DNA of 64,000 nucleotides from Linanthus parryae (Eukaryota > Streptophyta > Magnoliopsida > Ericales > Polemoniaceae), in NCBI GenBank assembly GCA_023055425.1, contig JALGPY010000010.1, positions 15,349,363-15,413,362 of the forward strand. The letters run 5' to 3'. Below the pieces are notes generated by a model. That model was not told where the DNA came from. It saw only the letters and a list, made by a program, of their open reading frames with translations, and did not search any database. The position numbers and the translations under genes are program-made. Below, piece after piece: positions 9,899-21,312 of this stretch. Every line of letters begins with the position of its first letter. Positions within the stretch are counted from its first letter, which is position 1.

Positions 9899-11100
9899 TT
9901 GGCTAAAGGGGAGATAGTCTTCCGCGTGGGTAATGAAGCAAGAGTTGTTGCATTAGCCGTAGGCGTTTATGGGTTATCTTTACCTTCTAAACTTATCTTA
10001 GAATTAGACAATTGTTATTGTGTGCCTGTTATGAGCAGAAACATTATTTCTATTTCTTGTTTGGACAAGACATGTTTTTCTATTAAAATAAAGGAAAAAT
10101 GTTGCTTCATTTATTTTGATGGTTTGCATTATTGTGATGCTTTATTGTCTAATGGATTATATATCCTTGATCTAGATAACTCCGTATATAATATTAATAT
10201 CAAGAGGATTAAAACTAAAAATTTAAATCTGAAGTACTTATGGAACTGTCATTTAGGCTATATAAACGAGAAACACATTTCTAGATTCCATAAGGATGGA
10301 TTACTAGACTCATTTGTTGTGAATCATATGAGACATGTGCGTCTTGTTTATTAGAAAAAATTACAAAGTTCCCTTTCAATAAGATAGGTGAGAGGACTAG
10401 TGAGAAAGTGGCTCTCGTGCATACTGATGTAAGTGAGCCATGTGACACGCCAATCAGAGGTGGTTATCTTTATTTCATTACATTTACTGATGATTTCAGT
10501 AGATATGGATTTGTATACCTTAGGAAGGCCAAATTTGAATTCTTTGAAAAGTTCAAAGAATTCAAGAACAAAGTAGACATGCAACTTGGCAAAAGTATTA
10601 AGCCTCTACGATTGGATTGTGGAGGAGAACACTTTAGCCAAGAGTTTGAGGATTATCTTAGAGAGTGTGGGATCTTGTCCCAACTCACTCCACCCAGAAC
10701 GACATAGTGGAATGGCAAGTCCGAGAGGAGGAATAGAACTCTCTTGGACATGGTTCGACCTACGATGTGTGAAATTGATCTTCCATTATCATTTTGGGGG
10801 CACACTCTATTATGTGCAGCTTTCAGCCTTAACCGTGTTCCATCCAAATCTTTCATGAAGACTCCATACGAGATATGGAGTTGGAGGTGTCCCACATTGT
10901 CTTTTATGAGGATTTGGGGCTGGGATGTCTATGTAAAAACTTTACAAATAGACAAACACGGAACCAAGTCGGATAAGTGTAAGATTGTGGGATACCCAAA
11001 GGAAACGAAGGGATATTATTTCTATGTAAAAACTTTACAAATAGACAAACACGGAACCAACCCGGACCGGCGTGTTTCTAGAAAGAGAATTTTTCTCTAA
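9899..11100 (+). pseudogene. Copia-1 GAG-pre-integrase and integrase, broken
   Basis: From 9899 the frame covers the end of protease and the GAG-pre-integrase segment (KYLWNCHLGYINEKHISRFH). From about 10408 the integrase core appears (HTDVSEPCDTPIRGGYLYFI, TFTDDFSRYGFVYL, RLDCGGEHFSQEFEDYLREC), retaining the first two acidic residues; the third lies near a frame break at 10700. A 40-bp block at 10928-10967 is repeated exactly at 11021-11060 in the integrase C-terminal region. Confidence 0.8.
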
Positions 11101-11285
11101 AGAAGCCAAGGGGAGGACTTTATAACTTGAATAAATTCAAGAACCACAAAAAAGTGATCCTAGAATGGAACATGAACAGAAACCATAAGTTGTTGTGGAG
11201 CAACCTGTTCAAGAAACATAAGAACTTCGTAGATCTAGTAGGGTGACTCATAATCATAGATGAGCCTACTACCTATGGAAAGACC

Positions 11286-12660
11286 ATGAAAGGGACGGGC
11301 TCTCAAAAGTGGCTTGAGGCCATGAGATCCGAAATGAAATCCATGTATACCAACAAAGTATGGACTTTGATGGAACCACCACTGGGGGCTCAGCCAATAG
11401 GGTGCACGTGGGTCTTCAAGAAGAAGACTGACATAGATGGCAAAGTGATTGCCTATAAGGGCCGATTGGTGGTAAAGTGATTCAGACAAATTCATGGTAT
11501 TGACTATGATGAAACCTTTTCCCCAGTCGCAATGACCAGATCATGCCCATAAAGTGTGGAAATTAAAGCGATCCATTTATGGATTGAAGCAAGATTCTAG
11601 GAGTTGGAATCGACGTTTTGATGGTGGAGTCAAAGAGTTTGGCTTAATCAAGAACAAAGATGAATCTTGTGTTTACAAGAAGGTTAGTGGGAGCTCTGTT
11701 GTGTTTCTGGTCTTGTATGTGGATGACACACTACTCATTGGAAACCACTCCTACCTTGCAATCTGTCAAAGATTGGCTAGGAAAGTGTTTCTCAATGAAG
11801 GACTTAGGGGATGCAGCTTATATACATGGTATCAACATCTATAGGGACAGATCGTGGAAGCTGCTTGGCCTATGACAAAGTCATATATAGACAAGGTGTT
11901 GAAATGGTTCAACATGCAAGCCTCCAAGAAAGGATTATTCCCATGTTGCATGGATTCACCCTTTCAAAGGCTGAATGTACCACCAATGAGATTGAGAAGG
12001 ACCGCATGAGTAGGCCATATGGTCCATCATGTACGCCATGTTATGTAGATGTGTCAAACGCGTTGAGTATGGCAAGCAGATATCAGTTCAATCCGGGTGA
12101 GAGTCACTGAATAGCTGTCAAGAACATTCTTAACTACATGAGAAGATATAAGTATGCGTTTTTGAGATATGGAGGGGAGGAAGAGCTGCGTGTAAGGGGT
12201 TACACTGACGCAAGCTTCAAAGCTGACATAGATGATTTCAAATCGCAGTGGGATTCGTGATTTGCCTGAATGGAGGAGTTGTGAGCTGGAAAAGTTCCAA
12301 GCAAGAAACGGTTGTTGATTCTACAACTGAGGCTGATTACATTGCTGCGAATGGCGCATAAAAGGAGGTTGTTTGGATTAGGAAGTATTTACTGAGCTTG
12401 GTGTGGTTCCTAGCATTTTGGATTCGGTTGAGTTCTATTGTGAAACCACTTGGGCGATCGCACAATCCAAGGAATCCAGGTGACACCAGGAATCCAAGCA
12501 CGTACTCCGGAAGTTTCATCTTATTCGTGAAATAATCGATAGAGGAGATGTGAAGATATGCAAGACTCCTACAAATGAGAATCTGTCAGATCCACTTACA
12601 AAGCCGCTTGTTCAGCGCAAGCATGAAGGGCACACTATATCTATCGACATACGAGATGCA
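11286..12660 (+). pseudogene. Copia-1 reverse transcriptase and RNase H, broken
   Basis: Reverse transcriptase motifs are spread over several frames: GCTWVFKKKTDIDGKVIAYK near 11401, SIYGLKQDSRSWN near 11572, and LVLYVDDTLLIGNH near 11710, which holds the catalytic YVDD. RNase H pieces follow (RGYTDASFKAD near 12196, and VVDSTTEADYIAA-like residues near 12310). The pol end precedes the polypurine tract by about 15 bp. Multiple stops and frameshifts make it inactive. Confidence 0.8.
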
Positions 12661-12676
12661 CCGGATTGGCTCTAGT

Positions 12677-12689
12677 GCAAGTGGGAGAC
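12677..12689 (+). other. Copia-1 polypurine tract
   Basis: GCAAGTGGGAGAC immediately precedes the TGTTGG start of the 3' LTR, the expected place and composition for plus-strand priming. Confidence 0.75.
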
Positions 12690-14097
12690 TGTTGGAATAG
12701 ATTCCCTAGAGGAAATCTTATTTAGTATGGACATTATATTTTGGATAGAATAATCGTTGTATTATTTATGGAGATATTAAATATAATGCAGTACATAGAT
12801 TACAATTGTTGTTTATCTTAAATATCCCTAGTCGTTTATATTGATTAATAGAACGTTCAAATATAGACTACTATGTGGGTAGATTGATATGGAGATATCA
12901 ACTCTAACACATGGGTATGTATTTTTATGATAATGGCCTACTGGATTGACCACCACGAGAAGGCTACATTAATTATGTTAACGTCACAAGTTTTTCTCGT
13001 TGTGACAATGGTATTGTGGTCCTTAGACCTGAAGTCACTAGATACTCTAGTTGTGGAATATTGTGTTTTGGTGTCGTTAAACACTACACCGTGACTGGGT
13101 AGCAATAAAGGCATTTATCGGACATGATAGAAAACAAGCTTAGAGATGGTAGTGATGTAGAGAGGATTTGTTCCTCCCACATAAGGGAGAAAATATCAAC
13201 GGCCACTCGAGGGGAAGTGCTTATAGAATGTCTGGCCAGACTCAGATAAATCAATATGGTATATTGATGTAATCTGCATGGATAAGAGTATTTCCAGGAT
13301 CGAAAAACTGTGGATTGGATTTACGAGTGTGACTTTTATGTCTCGTGTTCGATCCGGATATGGAGACAAATAGATAATAAAATGCGGTAACATTGGGCAC
13401 AAGGGTTGTCGGATCACTGACTATTTCTATTAGTTGGGTGGCGTAGATGTGTTGCTAGACATCGCTCTATGTTAGTCATTTTTACTACCAACTAAGTAGA
13501 AACCTATGGGGTCACAGACTATATGGATTAAAATTAAATTTGAAATTAATTAGTAGGACTAATTAAATAGAAGGATCAATACACAACCATGAACAAACTT
13601 TGTAGGACTAATTTTCAAAGTGGACTAATCCGTGTATGGACAGGATTAGTGTTGAGGCGAATATGTAGTTAATAAGGAGTTATTAACTATACAAGGGCAC
13701 TCCTAGATTATTTTCCATAAGTGTGTTTCCAAAATTGAGAGTGAGCAAAGCAAGGAGAGAGCAAGACAAGGAGGCCGAGACCCCCCTGTCCGCCCCTCCC
13801 TCGTCGTCGGTCTCGTGAGGCTCCACTGTCTTGGGTGTCCCGTTTGCGTGATCTTCTTCTTCCTCCTTCTTCCTTTGCTAGCACAAAGGTGTGAGAAGAA
13901 TTTGAAGCAATTGTAGGTGTGGATATTCATAGAGACGTGGACGCTAGTCTACGTAAAGTGATAAACTCAGACAAACAAGGTACACGATTCTAATTTCCCT
14001 TACCATCGTTATAATGCTAGATCTGCGATTCATGGAGGGTCTTGTACGGAAACCAATTATTGTTTTTCCGTTGTGCAATCCGTATAAAAACCCTACA
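12690..14097 (+). repeat. Copia-1 3' LTR, full length
   Basis: 1,408 bp from TGTTGGAATAGATTCCC to AAAACCCTACA, with TG..CA ends. It defines the LTR for this copia group, and comparison with it identifies the partial LTRs at 7025, 7393, 14104, 17223, 21313, 39074 and 40864. Confidence 0.8.
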
Positions 14098-14103
14098 ACA
14101 TAT

Positions 14104-14765
14104 ACAACGCGGTAACATTGGGCACAAGGTTTGTCGGATCACTGACTATTTATATTAGTTGGGTAGCATTGATGTGTTGCTAGACAACGCTCAATGTTTG
14201 TTATTGTTACTGCCAACTTAATAGATACCTATAGGGTTGCACCCCAAAAGGATTAAGCTGGATATTGATGTTAATTTGTATGACTAATTAACAATTATAT
14301 GGATCAAGGATTAGAACGCAACCACATGAAAAGTTAATTGGACTAAGTTGGAAAGTGGACTAATCCGTGTATAAAAGGGGATTCCTAGCTCTATTATTTC
14401 ACAAGAGTTGCCACGGAGTAAAATAACAGATAAAGGAGAGAACACCCAGGATATTCCGCCCCTACCTGTCGGCCTATACCCGTCATTGACCAAGGCTTCG
14501 GCCTCGTTGCTCAATTTTGTGTGATTGCTTGATCTCTTCTTCGACGTTTCTAGCACTAGGCGTGGAGAAGATTCCATTTCTCAATCCCAAGGTGTGGATA
14601 TCATAGAGACGAGGACGCTTTTCTTCGTTGTGATCACACAGACTTACAAGGTACACAATATCTCCTTTTATCACGTTATGATGGCTTAACCTGCGATTTG
14701 TGGAGGGATTTGACAAGGAAATTATTACTGTATTTCCGCTGTGCATCCCGCATCAAAACCCTACA
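14104..14765 (+). repeat. Second partial copia LTR, abutting the first
   Basis: The block starts at a point equivalent to 13382 (CGGTAACATTGGGCACAAGG) and runs to its own AAAACCCTACA end. It is clearly diverged from the 3' LTR beside it, so it comes from a related, different element or an old recombination between LTRs. Confidence 0.7.
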
Positions 14766-15046
14766 TTGAAAAACACTAAGAACATGATGAACATAATAAT
14801 GAACACAAAATGGGTTGTATTTGTCCACAATTCGTACCTTGTAAGGTAAAATAGTCACAAAAAGGTCAAATTGCACCCCAATTAACTGAATGTAACAAAA
14901 GGGTGGTATCGGTCCACCATCCATCCACCCACTGACAGGGAGTATCTATCTCTGACAGGGGACCATATGGTATTTAACCATAGTGCATGGGAATATATGT
15001 ATTTTAGCGATAATGGAGGGGTGGAAATTATCATTTACCCTTAATA
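14766..15046 (-). repeat. MULE-like terminus, inverted relative to 5008
   Basis: 14945-15046 read on the minus strand matches 5008-5110 (AGGGTAAATGATAATTTCC through GGTCCCCTGTCAGAG). The interior towards 14766 is cut off by the copia LTR end. No gene is seen. Confidence 0.45.
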
Positions 15047-16317
15047 AATTAGTGTATGCATATTTGAATTTGTGATGAAGCCAAAGGTTATTCATCCCCT
15101 CTCCCCTATTTTTGATATTTGGGACAATTTTTAACCCATTCAAAATCCCTCAAGATGAGGATAACTCTCCTTTTTTACTCCCTCTCTCTCCATTATCTCA
15201 CCATATTAGTTCTTTCTCTCTCTTTCTAAAAAAACATATTTCTCCCCAACCTACAATAATTTCTCCCTATCTTTCTCTATCTATATAAATACAACACATC
15301 TCTTTCACTCTCTACGACATGTCATTCTCCCTCCTTTCTCATCTCCTCTATTTCATCCTTTATCTCCTCTTCTCTCATAAGGATCCGTAGCAAAAAAGAC
15401 ACAAAAATCAACCTTCTTTCTCTCTCTCTATATATATATATTGTCTTCTCTCATCTTTGGATCCATAAAAGGACAATACACTACTGGTCCGGCGTAACGG
15501 TGCCATGTCCGCCTGAGACCACAAGCGTCAGAAAAGTTTGATAGATCGGAGGCATATTTGTGTTTTTGACGGGTTTTGGCCGGTTTCTTTACGTGGACGA
15601 TCCGATTGTTAAACAGACCCGAGTTAGCAAATTTGAGCATTCGAACCACTCGTCCGTTTTAAGACTATGAATGACTCTATGTCCATCTAGACTCGCATCT
15701 AAGAAATAGACAATCATAACTTTGAGCCCGTTCTACATAATCATATATTTCATAGTTATTTTATGCGGAGTGTGTCAGGAAGGAATAGCGATCATACTTT
15801 CATATGTATAGACTGAACTGAGTATCATTGGGGGTTCAGGAATAGTCAGGGACTGTACAAAAGAGATTGGATTGTCAGGGGAAAAACAACAATTTTGTTG
15901 GGCATTCAACATCACATCTATATAGTGCATTCTTCCTCACTTAGAGGACAAGTATTAGTAGCATAAATATTTGAATTGTGTAGTGATTGCTAGATCATGG
16001 AATCAGCTTTGTTGATCAGGGAACTAAGCTGCATATCAGGCAAGCATACGTAGCTTATGATGCTACTGTATTTCTCTAAGAGAAGATCACCCATATGAAT
16101 AATAGGATTATGAGTTGTGATATTATCGTTTTCGAATACCTGGATGGTTACTATCGTCTTCGGACGTTAATTTGTCTTTAGACACCTTGGGCTTGTCTTC
16201 AGACATGTAGGCAACTAGTACTACTCTCTGGACCGATGATCCAGTAGGGGGTGTGCACAATTAAGGTCTAGTTGTCTTGCTGGATTTGTTTCCTTCCTTG
16301 TCGGAAGTTAATCTGGT
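15047..16317. other. No gene seen; pyrimidine-rich 15160-15440
   Basis: 15160-15440 is rich in CTCTC, TCTTTC and a TATATATATA run. The following 200 bp include a 73-codon minus-strand frame (15649-15428) that I do not recognise. The rest, up to the copia-2 array, shows no domain on either strand. Confidence 0.35.
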
Positions 16318-16453
16318 CTGCACAACCCTCTGGGTAGTGGATTTGGAATCCTCCATATAAGGCTGGTATGGGTGTGGTGGTTATCGATAATTGAGGAAAC
16401 CTGAGTTATAAGTTACTGCACAACCCTCTGGGTAGTGGATTTGGAATCCTCCA
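16318..16453. repeat. 38-bp exact duplication at the array edge
   Basis: The 38-bp phrase starting CTGCACAACCCTCTGGGTAG occurs at 16318-16355 and exactly again at 16416-16453. The second copy ends TCCTCCA, running straight into the copia-2 leader, which begins CTCCAATG. The layout fits templated filler DNA made while a break was joined. Confidence 0.75.
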
Positions 16454-17207
16454 ATGTCTTTGGGCTTCTTTTCTTCAATCTTGGCTAACAATCTATTTTA
16501 TCTAGCTACTCCTATACTAAATAAAATAAATCTCACATGTTGAGAAAAGGACGACTTGCAGGCCGTAAACTTAATTAATTATCACATTAATTGATCAGCT
16601 CGCATGCCGTAAAACAAACTACAAAATAAACATTCACACACAAACCACAACCTAGGGCCATATCCAACCACCATGTGAATAGCACATAAACAGTTAAAAC
16701 CAATTTTAACGCGCTTGTTCAATTCTAATTGTTTTGGAAGAAGTAGGGTAAAAAAACATTCCAAAAAGGACTTCCCAGAGCCCTATGGGATCACACACGG
16801 CCCTAGGGCCCGGCCTAGCCCAAGCCGCCGGTCCCCCTGGTCGCGCTTAGGCCCGGCCGGCCCTTTGGCCGTGCGTGGCTTGGGCGGCAAGGCATAGGGG
16901 CGGTCCCCTATGGGGGGCCGAACCCTTTATGGGAGTTGTTTCCAAAAACAACTCCTTCCTTGTTGCCCAATCCAAGTTGTTTCCATGTTGAAAACCCCCT
17001 CTTTCAAACATGTGCCCAAACCCTAATCTTCAAACCAAGAAACTCACTAATTTGTTGCATCCAATGCACAATTAGGTCTTGTTAGATTGAATATCCATTC
17101 CATTGAATCTAATATGCTTCATTTGTCGTTTTACACGATAAACATAAATTTAAAGTGTTAAAACAACAAAATCGTAACACATAAACTACGTTATGCTCTA
17201 CGACTTG
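16451..17207 (-). other. Copia-2 leader, truncated copy
   Basis: Leader sequence downstream of the first primer site, cut at the array edge. It includes a GC-rich block (16780-16920) with CCCGGCCTAG/GGCCCGGCCGG. A frame crossing it (16715-16897) recurs identically in the other leader copies but resembles no protein. Confidence 0.6.
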
Positions 17208-17222
17208 TGGCTCTGATACAAC
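17208..17222 (-). other. Copia-2 primer-binding site, copy A
   Basis: Minus strand GTTGTATCAGAGCCA directly follows the LTR' end. TATCAGAGC is the core of the initiator-methionine tRNA primer site of Ty1/copia elements. The same site recurs at 21298-21312 and 39059-39073. Confidence 0.75.
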
Positions 17223-18330
17223 TGAAGGGTTTTGAACATGGAATCGCAGCGGAAGAAGATAATTATTCCGTTCAAATACCTCCAAGGATCACAAGTCAAG
17301 AACACATGACGAAAGTAAAGGACTAATATGTGTTTACCTTTGGGTTCTCCTTTGATGACTTCAAACGCGAATAATTTCACGTTCTCTACGGTTGATCCAC
17401 GCCTAGGATAGAGAATTGGACCTTCCCAACCTTCTTGTTCTATATATAACGGAGGAAGGAGACAAAGGAATCACACAACGAAGCCACAAAGGAAGGCTCG
17501 ACCTCCTTTGTGTGGCCGACGGGTTGGGGCGGCGGGTAAGGGGGCGGCGGGCTCTTTACCTTGCTTGCTCTCAACTCTTTTCTCTCCTCTCAATATGTGT
17601 TATGAATAACATGTATTGAGAGGGAAGGAAGGATTTTCTTTATATAGTCCAACTACTCCTAGTTGTTTCCATAAAGGGCGCAATACTAATCATATCCATA
17701 TATGGACTAGTATTATCTGCTAATTAGTCCTATTAAGTTAGCAACTTGTTGCAATATGATCCTTTTAATTAATCTCTATTAATTAATTATCTTGTCCAAT
17801 TATATCCATATGGCGAGTGACCCCATAGGTTTCTATTTAATTGGTAGTAACTATTTACAAACATGGAGCGGTGTCTAGCAACACATCGATGCCACCCAAT
17901 TAATAGAAATAGTCATCTTGACAAAACATTGTGTATCGCATCCCTTTGTCTCATTATCCGGATTGGACACGAGACATACAAGTCACACACGTGTATCCAA
18001 TCCATGTTACTCGATCCTGGGAATAGCCATATCCATGCATATGACATCAATATCCCATTATTGATTCATATGAGTCTGGCCAGACATTCCATAAGCGCCA
18101 TCCCTCGAGTGGCCTCGGATAACTGCTCCCGTTATGTGGGAGGGACAAATCCTATCTACATCACTCACCGTCTCTAAGCTTGCTTCCTATTGTGCCCAAC
18201 AAGCGCTTTTATAACTACCTAGTTACGGAGTAGCGTTTGACGTTGTCAAAGCACAATATTCCAAAACTAGAGGATCTAGTGACTTCAAGTCTAAGGATGA
18301 TAATATCCTATCACCGCGAGAAGCGCTTGT
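17223..18330 (-). repeat. Copia-2 LTR' copy A (5'-truncated LTR)
   Basis: It carries the LTR end (minus strand ..CCCTTCA at 17223) and about 1,108 bp of LTR, but lacks the first 290 bp. It is joined at about 18330 to gag/pre-integrase coding sequence, with only GA as possible overlap. Confidence 0.8.
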
Positions 18331-19693
18331 GAGTCTAGAAATCCATCCTTATGGAGCCTAGATACACGTTTCTCATTTATAAAATGCCATAGATAAGCAG
18401 GATTTAAATCATTCATTTTAATCCTCTTAGTATTTATGTTATAGATTGGATAGCTTAGATCAAGGATATATAATCCATTAAATAATTGAACACTACAATA
18501 GTGAATACTATCAAAATAAATGGAACAACAATTGTTCTTTATTGAAATGGTAAAACTTTTATTGTCCAAACAAGATACGGAAATAATGTTCTTACTCATA
18601 GCAGGAACATAAAAGCAATTATCTAATTCTAATACTAATCCAGAAGGCAGAGACAGCCTATACACGCCTATAGCCAATGCAGCAACTCTTGCTCCATTCC
18701 CAACGCGCAAGTCCACCTCTCCTTTGGCTAATCTTCTACTTCTACTTAGATCCTGCACATTTCGACAAATATTAGATCCACATCCAGTATCCAATACCCA
18801 AGATGAAGAAGTAGTTAAATTAACATCTATAACAAAAATACCTGGTGGTTGTGGGATCACTATCCCAAGCCTTTTATCCTCCAGATACTTTGGGCAATTC
18901 CTCTTCCAGTGTTGAGGCTGAATGCAGTAGTGACAATCACCCTTGATCACGCCTTTGGCCACGCCACCAGCAGGTTTAAGAGCAGTGTCCTTAGGTTTAG
19001 CAACTTCCTTGCCTTTACCCTTGGAAGTAGAGGCAAACCTTTTTCCCTTTCCTTTCTGCACCATCATTATGTCCTTTCCCTTTCCCTTGTTGATGGATTG
19101 TTCAGCTGTCCTCAACATATTGAGTAGCTCTGGCATAGGCTTGGCGATCTCATTTATGTTATAGTTCATGATGAACTGTCCATAACTATCCGACAAAAAT
19201 TGCAGAATTAGATCTGTGGCCAACTCTTGACCAATCAGGGACCCTAGGCGATCGAGATTTTCAAGATACCCGATCATCCACAACACATGCGGTCCTACTG
19301 GGTTCCCTTCCTCCAAGTGACTCTTGAACAATGCCCGAGAAACTTCATACCGTTCAACCCTCGCCTGCTCTTGGAAGAGCTGCTTCAAGTGTTCGATCAT
19401 ATCGACTCCATTCATGTTCTCATGTTGCTTCTGAAGCTCATGAGTCATGGTGCAAAGCATAAGGCAGGCCGCATCATTAGCTTGTTAATACGTTTCTGAT
19501 ACGCCTTTAGGGCTGCTGGGGTATTGTTCTCTGGACCATCTGGAACTTCTTCTTCTAGTGTGTACAGTTTCTTTTCTTGTTTAAGAACAATCCTTAAATT
19601 TCTGTACCAGTCCAGAAAGTTGGTTCCAGAAAGCTTGTCCTTCTCAAGAACAGCCCGTAGGGAGTGTGATGAATTCGATGAATTGTTTGCCAT
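18331..19693 (-). pseudogene. Copia-2 gag-protease, copy A
   Basis: Minus strand from ATG 19693: MANNSSNSSHSLRAVLEKDK, then LSGTNFLDWYRNLRI. The frame is lost near 19485 by an apparent 1-bp deletion and reopens downstream (from 19460) to give DMIEHLKQLFQEQARVERY, GPHVLWMIGYLENL, a KGKGK-rich basic linker, the knuckle CHYCIQPQHWKRNC (intact CX2CX4HX4C), and the protease SSWVLDTGCGSNICRN with catalytic DTG. GAG-pre-integrase residues (NPAYLWHFINEKRVSRLHKD) follow, then a foreign tail of 12 codons read from the joined LTR, with the stop at 18291. The same frameshift occurs in the other full copy. Confidence 0.85.
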
Positions 19694-21297
19694 TGGAATT
19701 CTTCAAAAACGATAAATATACAAGATTTTAGTATGATTTTACTATACTCAATAATGGATAGATTATTAAATATAGCTCCCACTATTTTTCTCGGATTAAT
19801 AACCCTCCATATAAATGCGGAAAATATCCTTATATTTTCTAGTGGGCCAAGATCCATATTTTGCCTCTTTCGAGCTTGCTTTGGCAAGTTACCCGGAATT
19901 GGTTATTAGGTAGGAACCATTCCAATTACATCATATGTAACTCTTGGTTCAATTGGGAAAATAACCATTATTTATCCATCCCCATGAATAATCCCAATTG
20001 TATGCCTCTAGGTTCTTTTAATCTTATTAAATCTACCTAGTTATGTCCAACCTCTTACTTAACCAATTGCTCATTGTTACGTTCCGTCGCATCTAATCAC
20101 GATAAACCATGTTGCCATGCTTTGGCATGCACAAGCATAAGATATAGTGATCATGATGAGTGTTTAAATAACGAGAAGGCATAAACACAATGTTTTGATT
20201 GAGGGATTCGCCTTTCAATTTTAATTTGTATTGTTGATCCATTATCAACATGATCTATATGTTTGAGTTTTGGGCAAAACTCCAAATCATAGATCCGGGT
20301 TGTCTAATTATCTTATTATCCTAATCGCATGCATCAACCATACACCAATCACAAAATAATAAGACAATAAAATAAACAACCACAACAAAATAAATGTGAT
20401 GTGGATATGGCCTTTCTAGACTAAGATATTCTCAAGCCAATGAGAATATCTATGAACCCTAAAATAGATCACATCGCCATGCGCCTCCATCTTTTTGGTC
20501 CATCCTTCGTAGTTTTGTGGAATGCTCCATCTTTATGGCTCCAATGTCTTTGGGCTTCTTTTCTTCAATCTTGGCTAACAATCTATTTTATCTAGCTACT
20601 CCTATACTAAATAAAATAAATCTCACATGTTGAGAAAAGGACGACTTGCAGGCCGTAAACTTAATTAATTATCACATTAATTGATCAGCTCGCATGCCGT
20701 AAAACAAACTACAAAATAAACATTCACACACAAACCACAACCTAGGGCCATATCCAACCACCATGTGAATAGCACATAAACAGTTAAAACCAATTTTAAC
20801 GCGCTTGTTCAATTCTAATTGTTTTGGAAGAAGTAGGGTAAAAAAACATTCCAAAAAGGACTTCCCAGAGCCCTATGGGATCACACACGGCCCTAGGGCC
20901 CGGCCTAGCCCAAGCCGCCGGTCCCCCTGGTCGCGCTTAGGCCCGGCCGGCCCTTTGGCCGTGCGTGGCTTGGGCGGCAAGGCATAGGGGCGGTCCCCTA
21001 TGGGGGGCCGAACCCTTTATGGGAGTTGTTTCCAAAAACAACTCCTTCCTTGTTGCCCAATCCAAGTTGTTTCCATGTTGAAAACCCCCTTTTTCAAACA
21101 TGTGCCCAAACCCTAATCTTCAAACCAAGAAACTCACTAATTTGTTGCATCCAATGCACAATTAGGTCTTGTTAGATTGAATATCCATTCCATTGAATCT
21201 AATATGCTTCATTTGTCGTTTTACGCGATAAACATAAATTTAAAGTGTTAAAACAACAAAATCGTAACACATAAACTACGTTATGCTCTACGACTTG
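19694..21297 (-). other. Copia-2 leader, middle copy
   Basis: About 1.6 kb of leader between primer site B and gag copy A. It is AT-rich apart from a GC-rich block at 20870-21010. The short frames it contains are the same ones seen at 16.6-16.9 kb and 38.4-38.75 kb; none looks coding. Confidence 0.6.
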
Positions 21298-21312
21298 TGG
21301 CTCTGATACAAC
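21298..21312 (-). other. Copia-2 primer-binding site, copy B
   Basis: The same GTTGTATCAGAGCCA sequence as at 17208, exactly 4,090 bp away. Confidence 0.75.

Larger units (their letters stand above)
7393..14097 (+). mobile_element. Copia-1, decayed Ty1/copia retrotransposon
   Basis: The order 5' LTR part, leader, gag, protease, GAG-pre-integrase, integrase, RT, RNase H, polypurine tract, 3' LTR is that of Ty1/copia. The 5' LTR starts at 7393 but stops matching at about 8045; the rest of the LTR and the primer-binding site are deleted and the leader follows directly. The 3' LTR (12690-14097) is full length. Every domain carries stops or frameshifts. Its gag and LTR are related to copia-2, but diverged. 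No matching target duplication was found, partly because of the duplications at both edges. Confidence 0.88.

Noticed and set aside
16090..16210. Another Athila-type palindrome cluster (GTCTTCGGACG, GTCTTCAGACATG)
   Set aside because: The boxes are loosely similar to the 56.4-kb cluster, but no LTR landmarks surround them.
16582..16897. Conserved small genes repeated at 16.6, 20.7 and 38.4 kb
   Set aside because: They repeat because the copia-2 leader is repeated; frames exist on both strands of the same DNA and show no codon signature.
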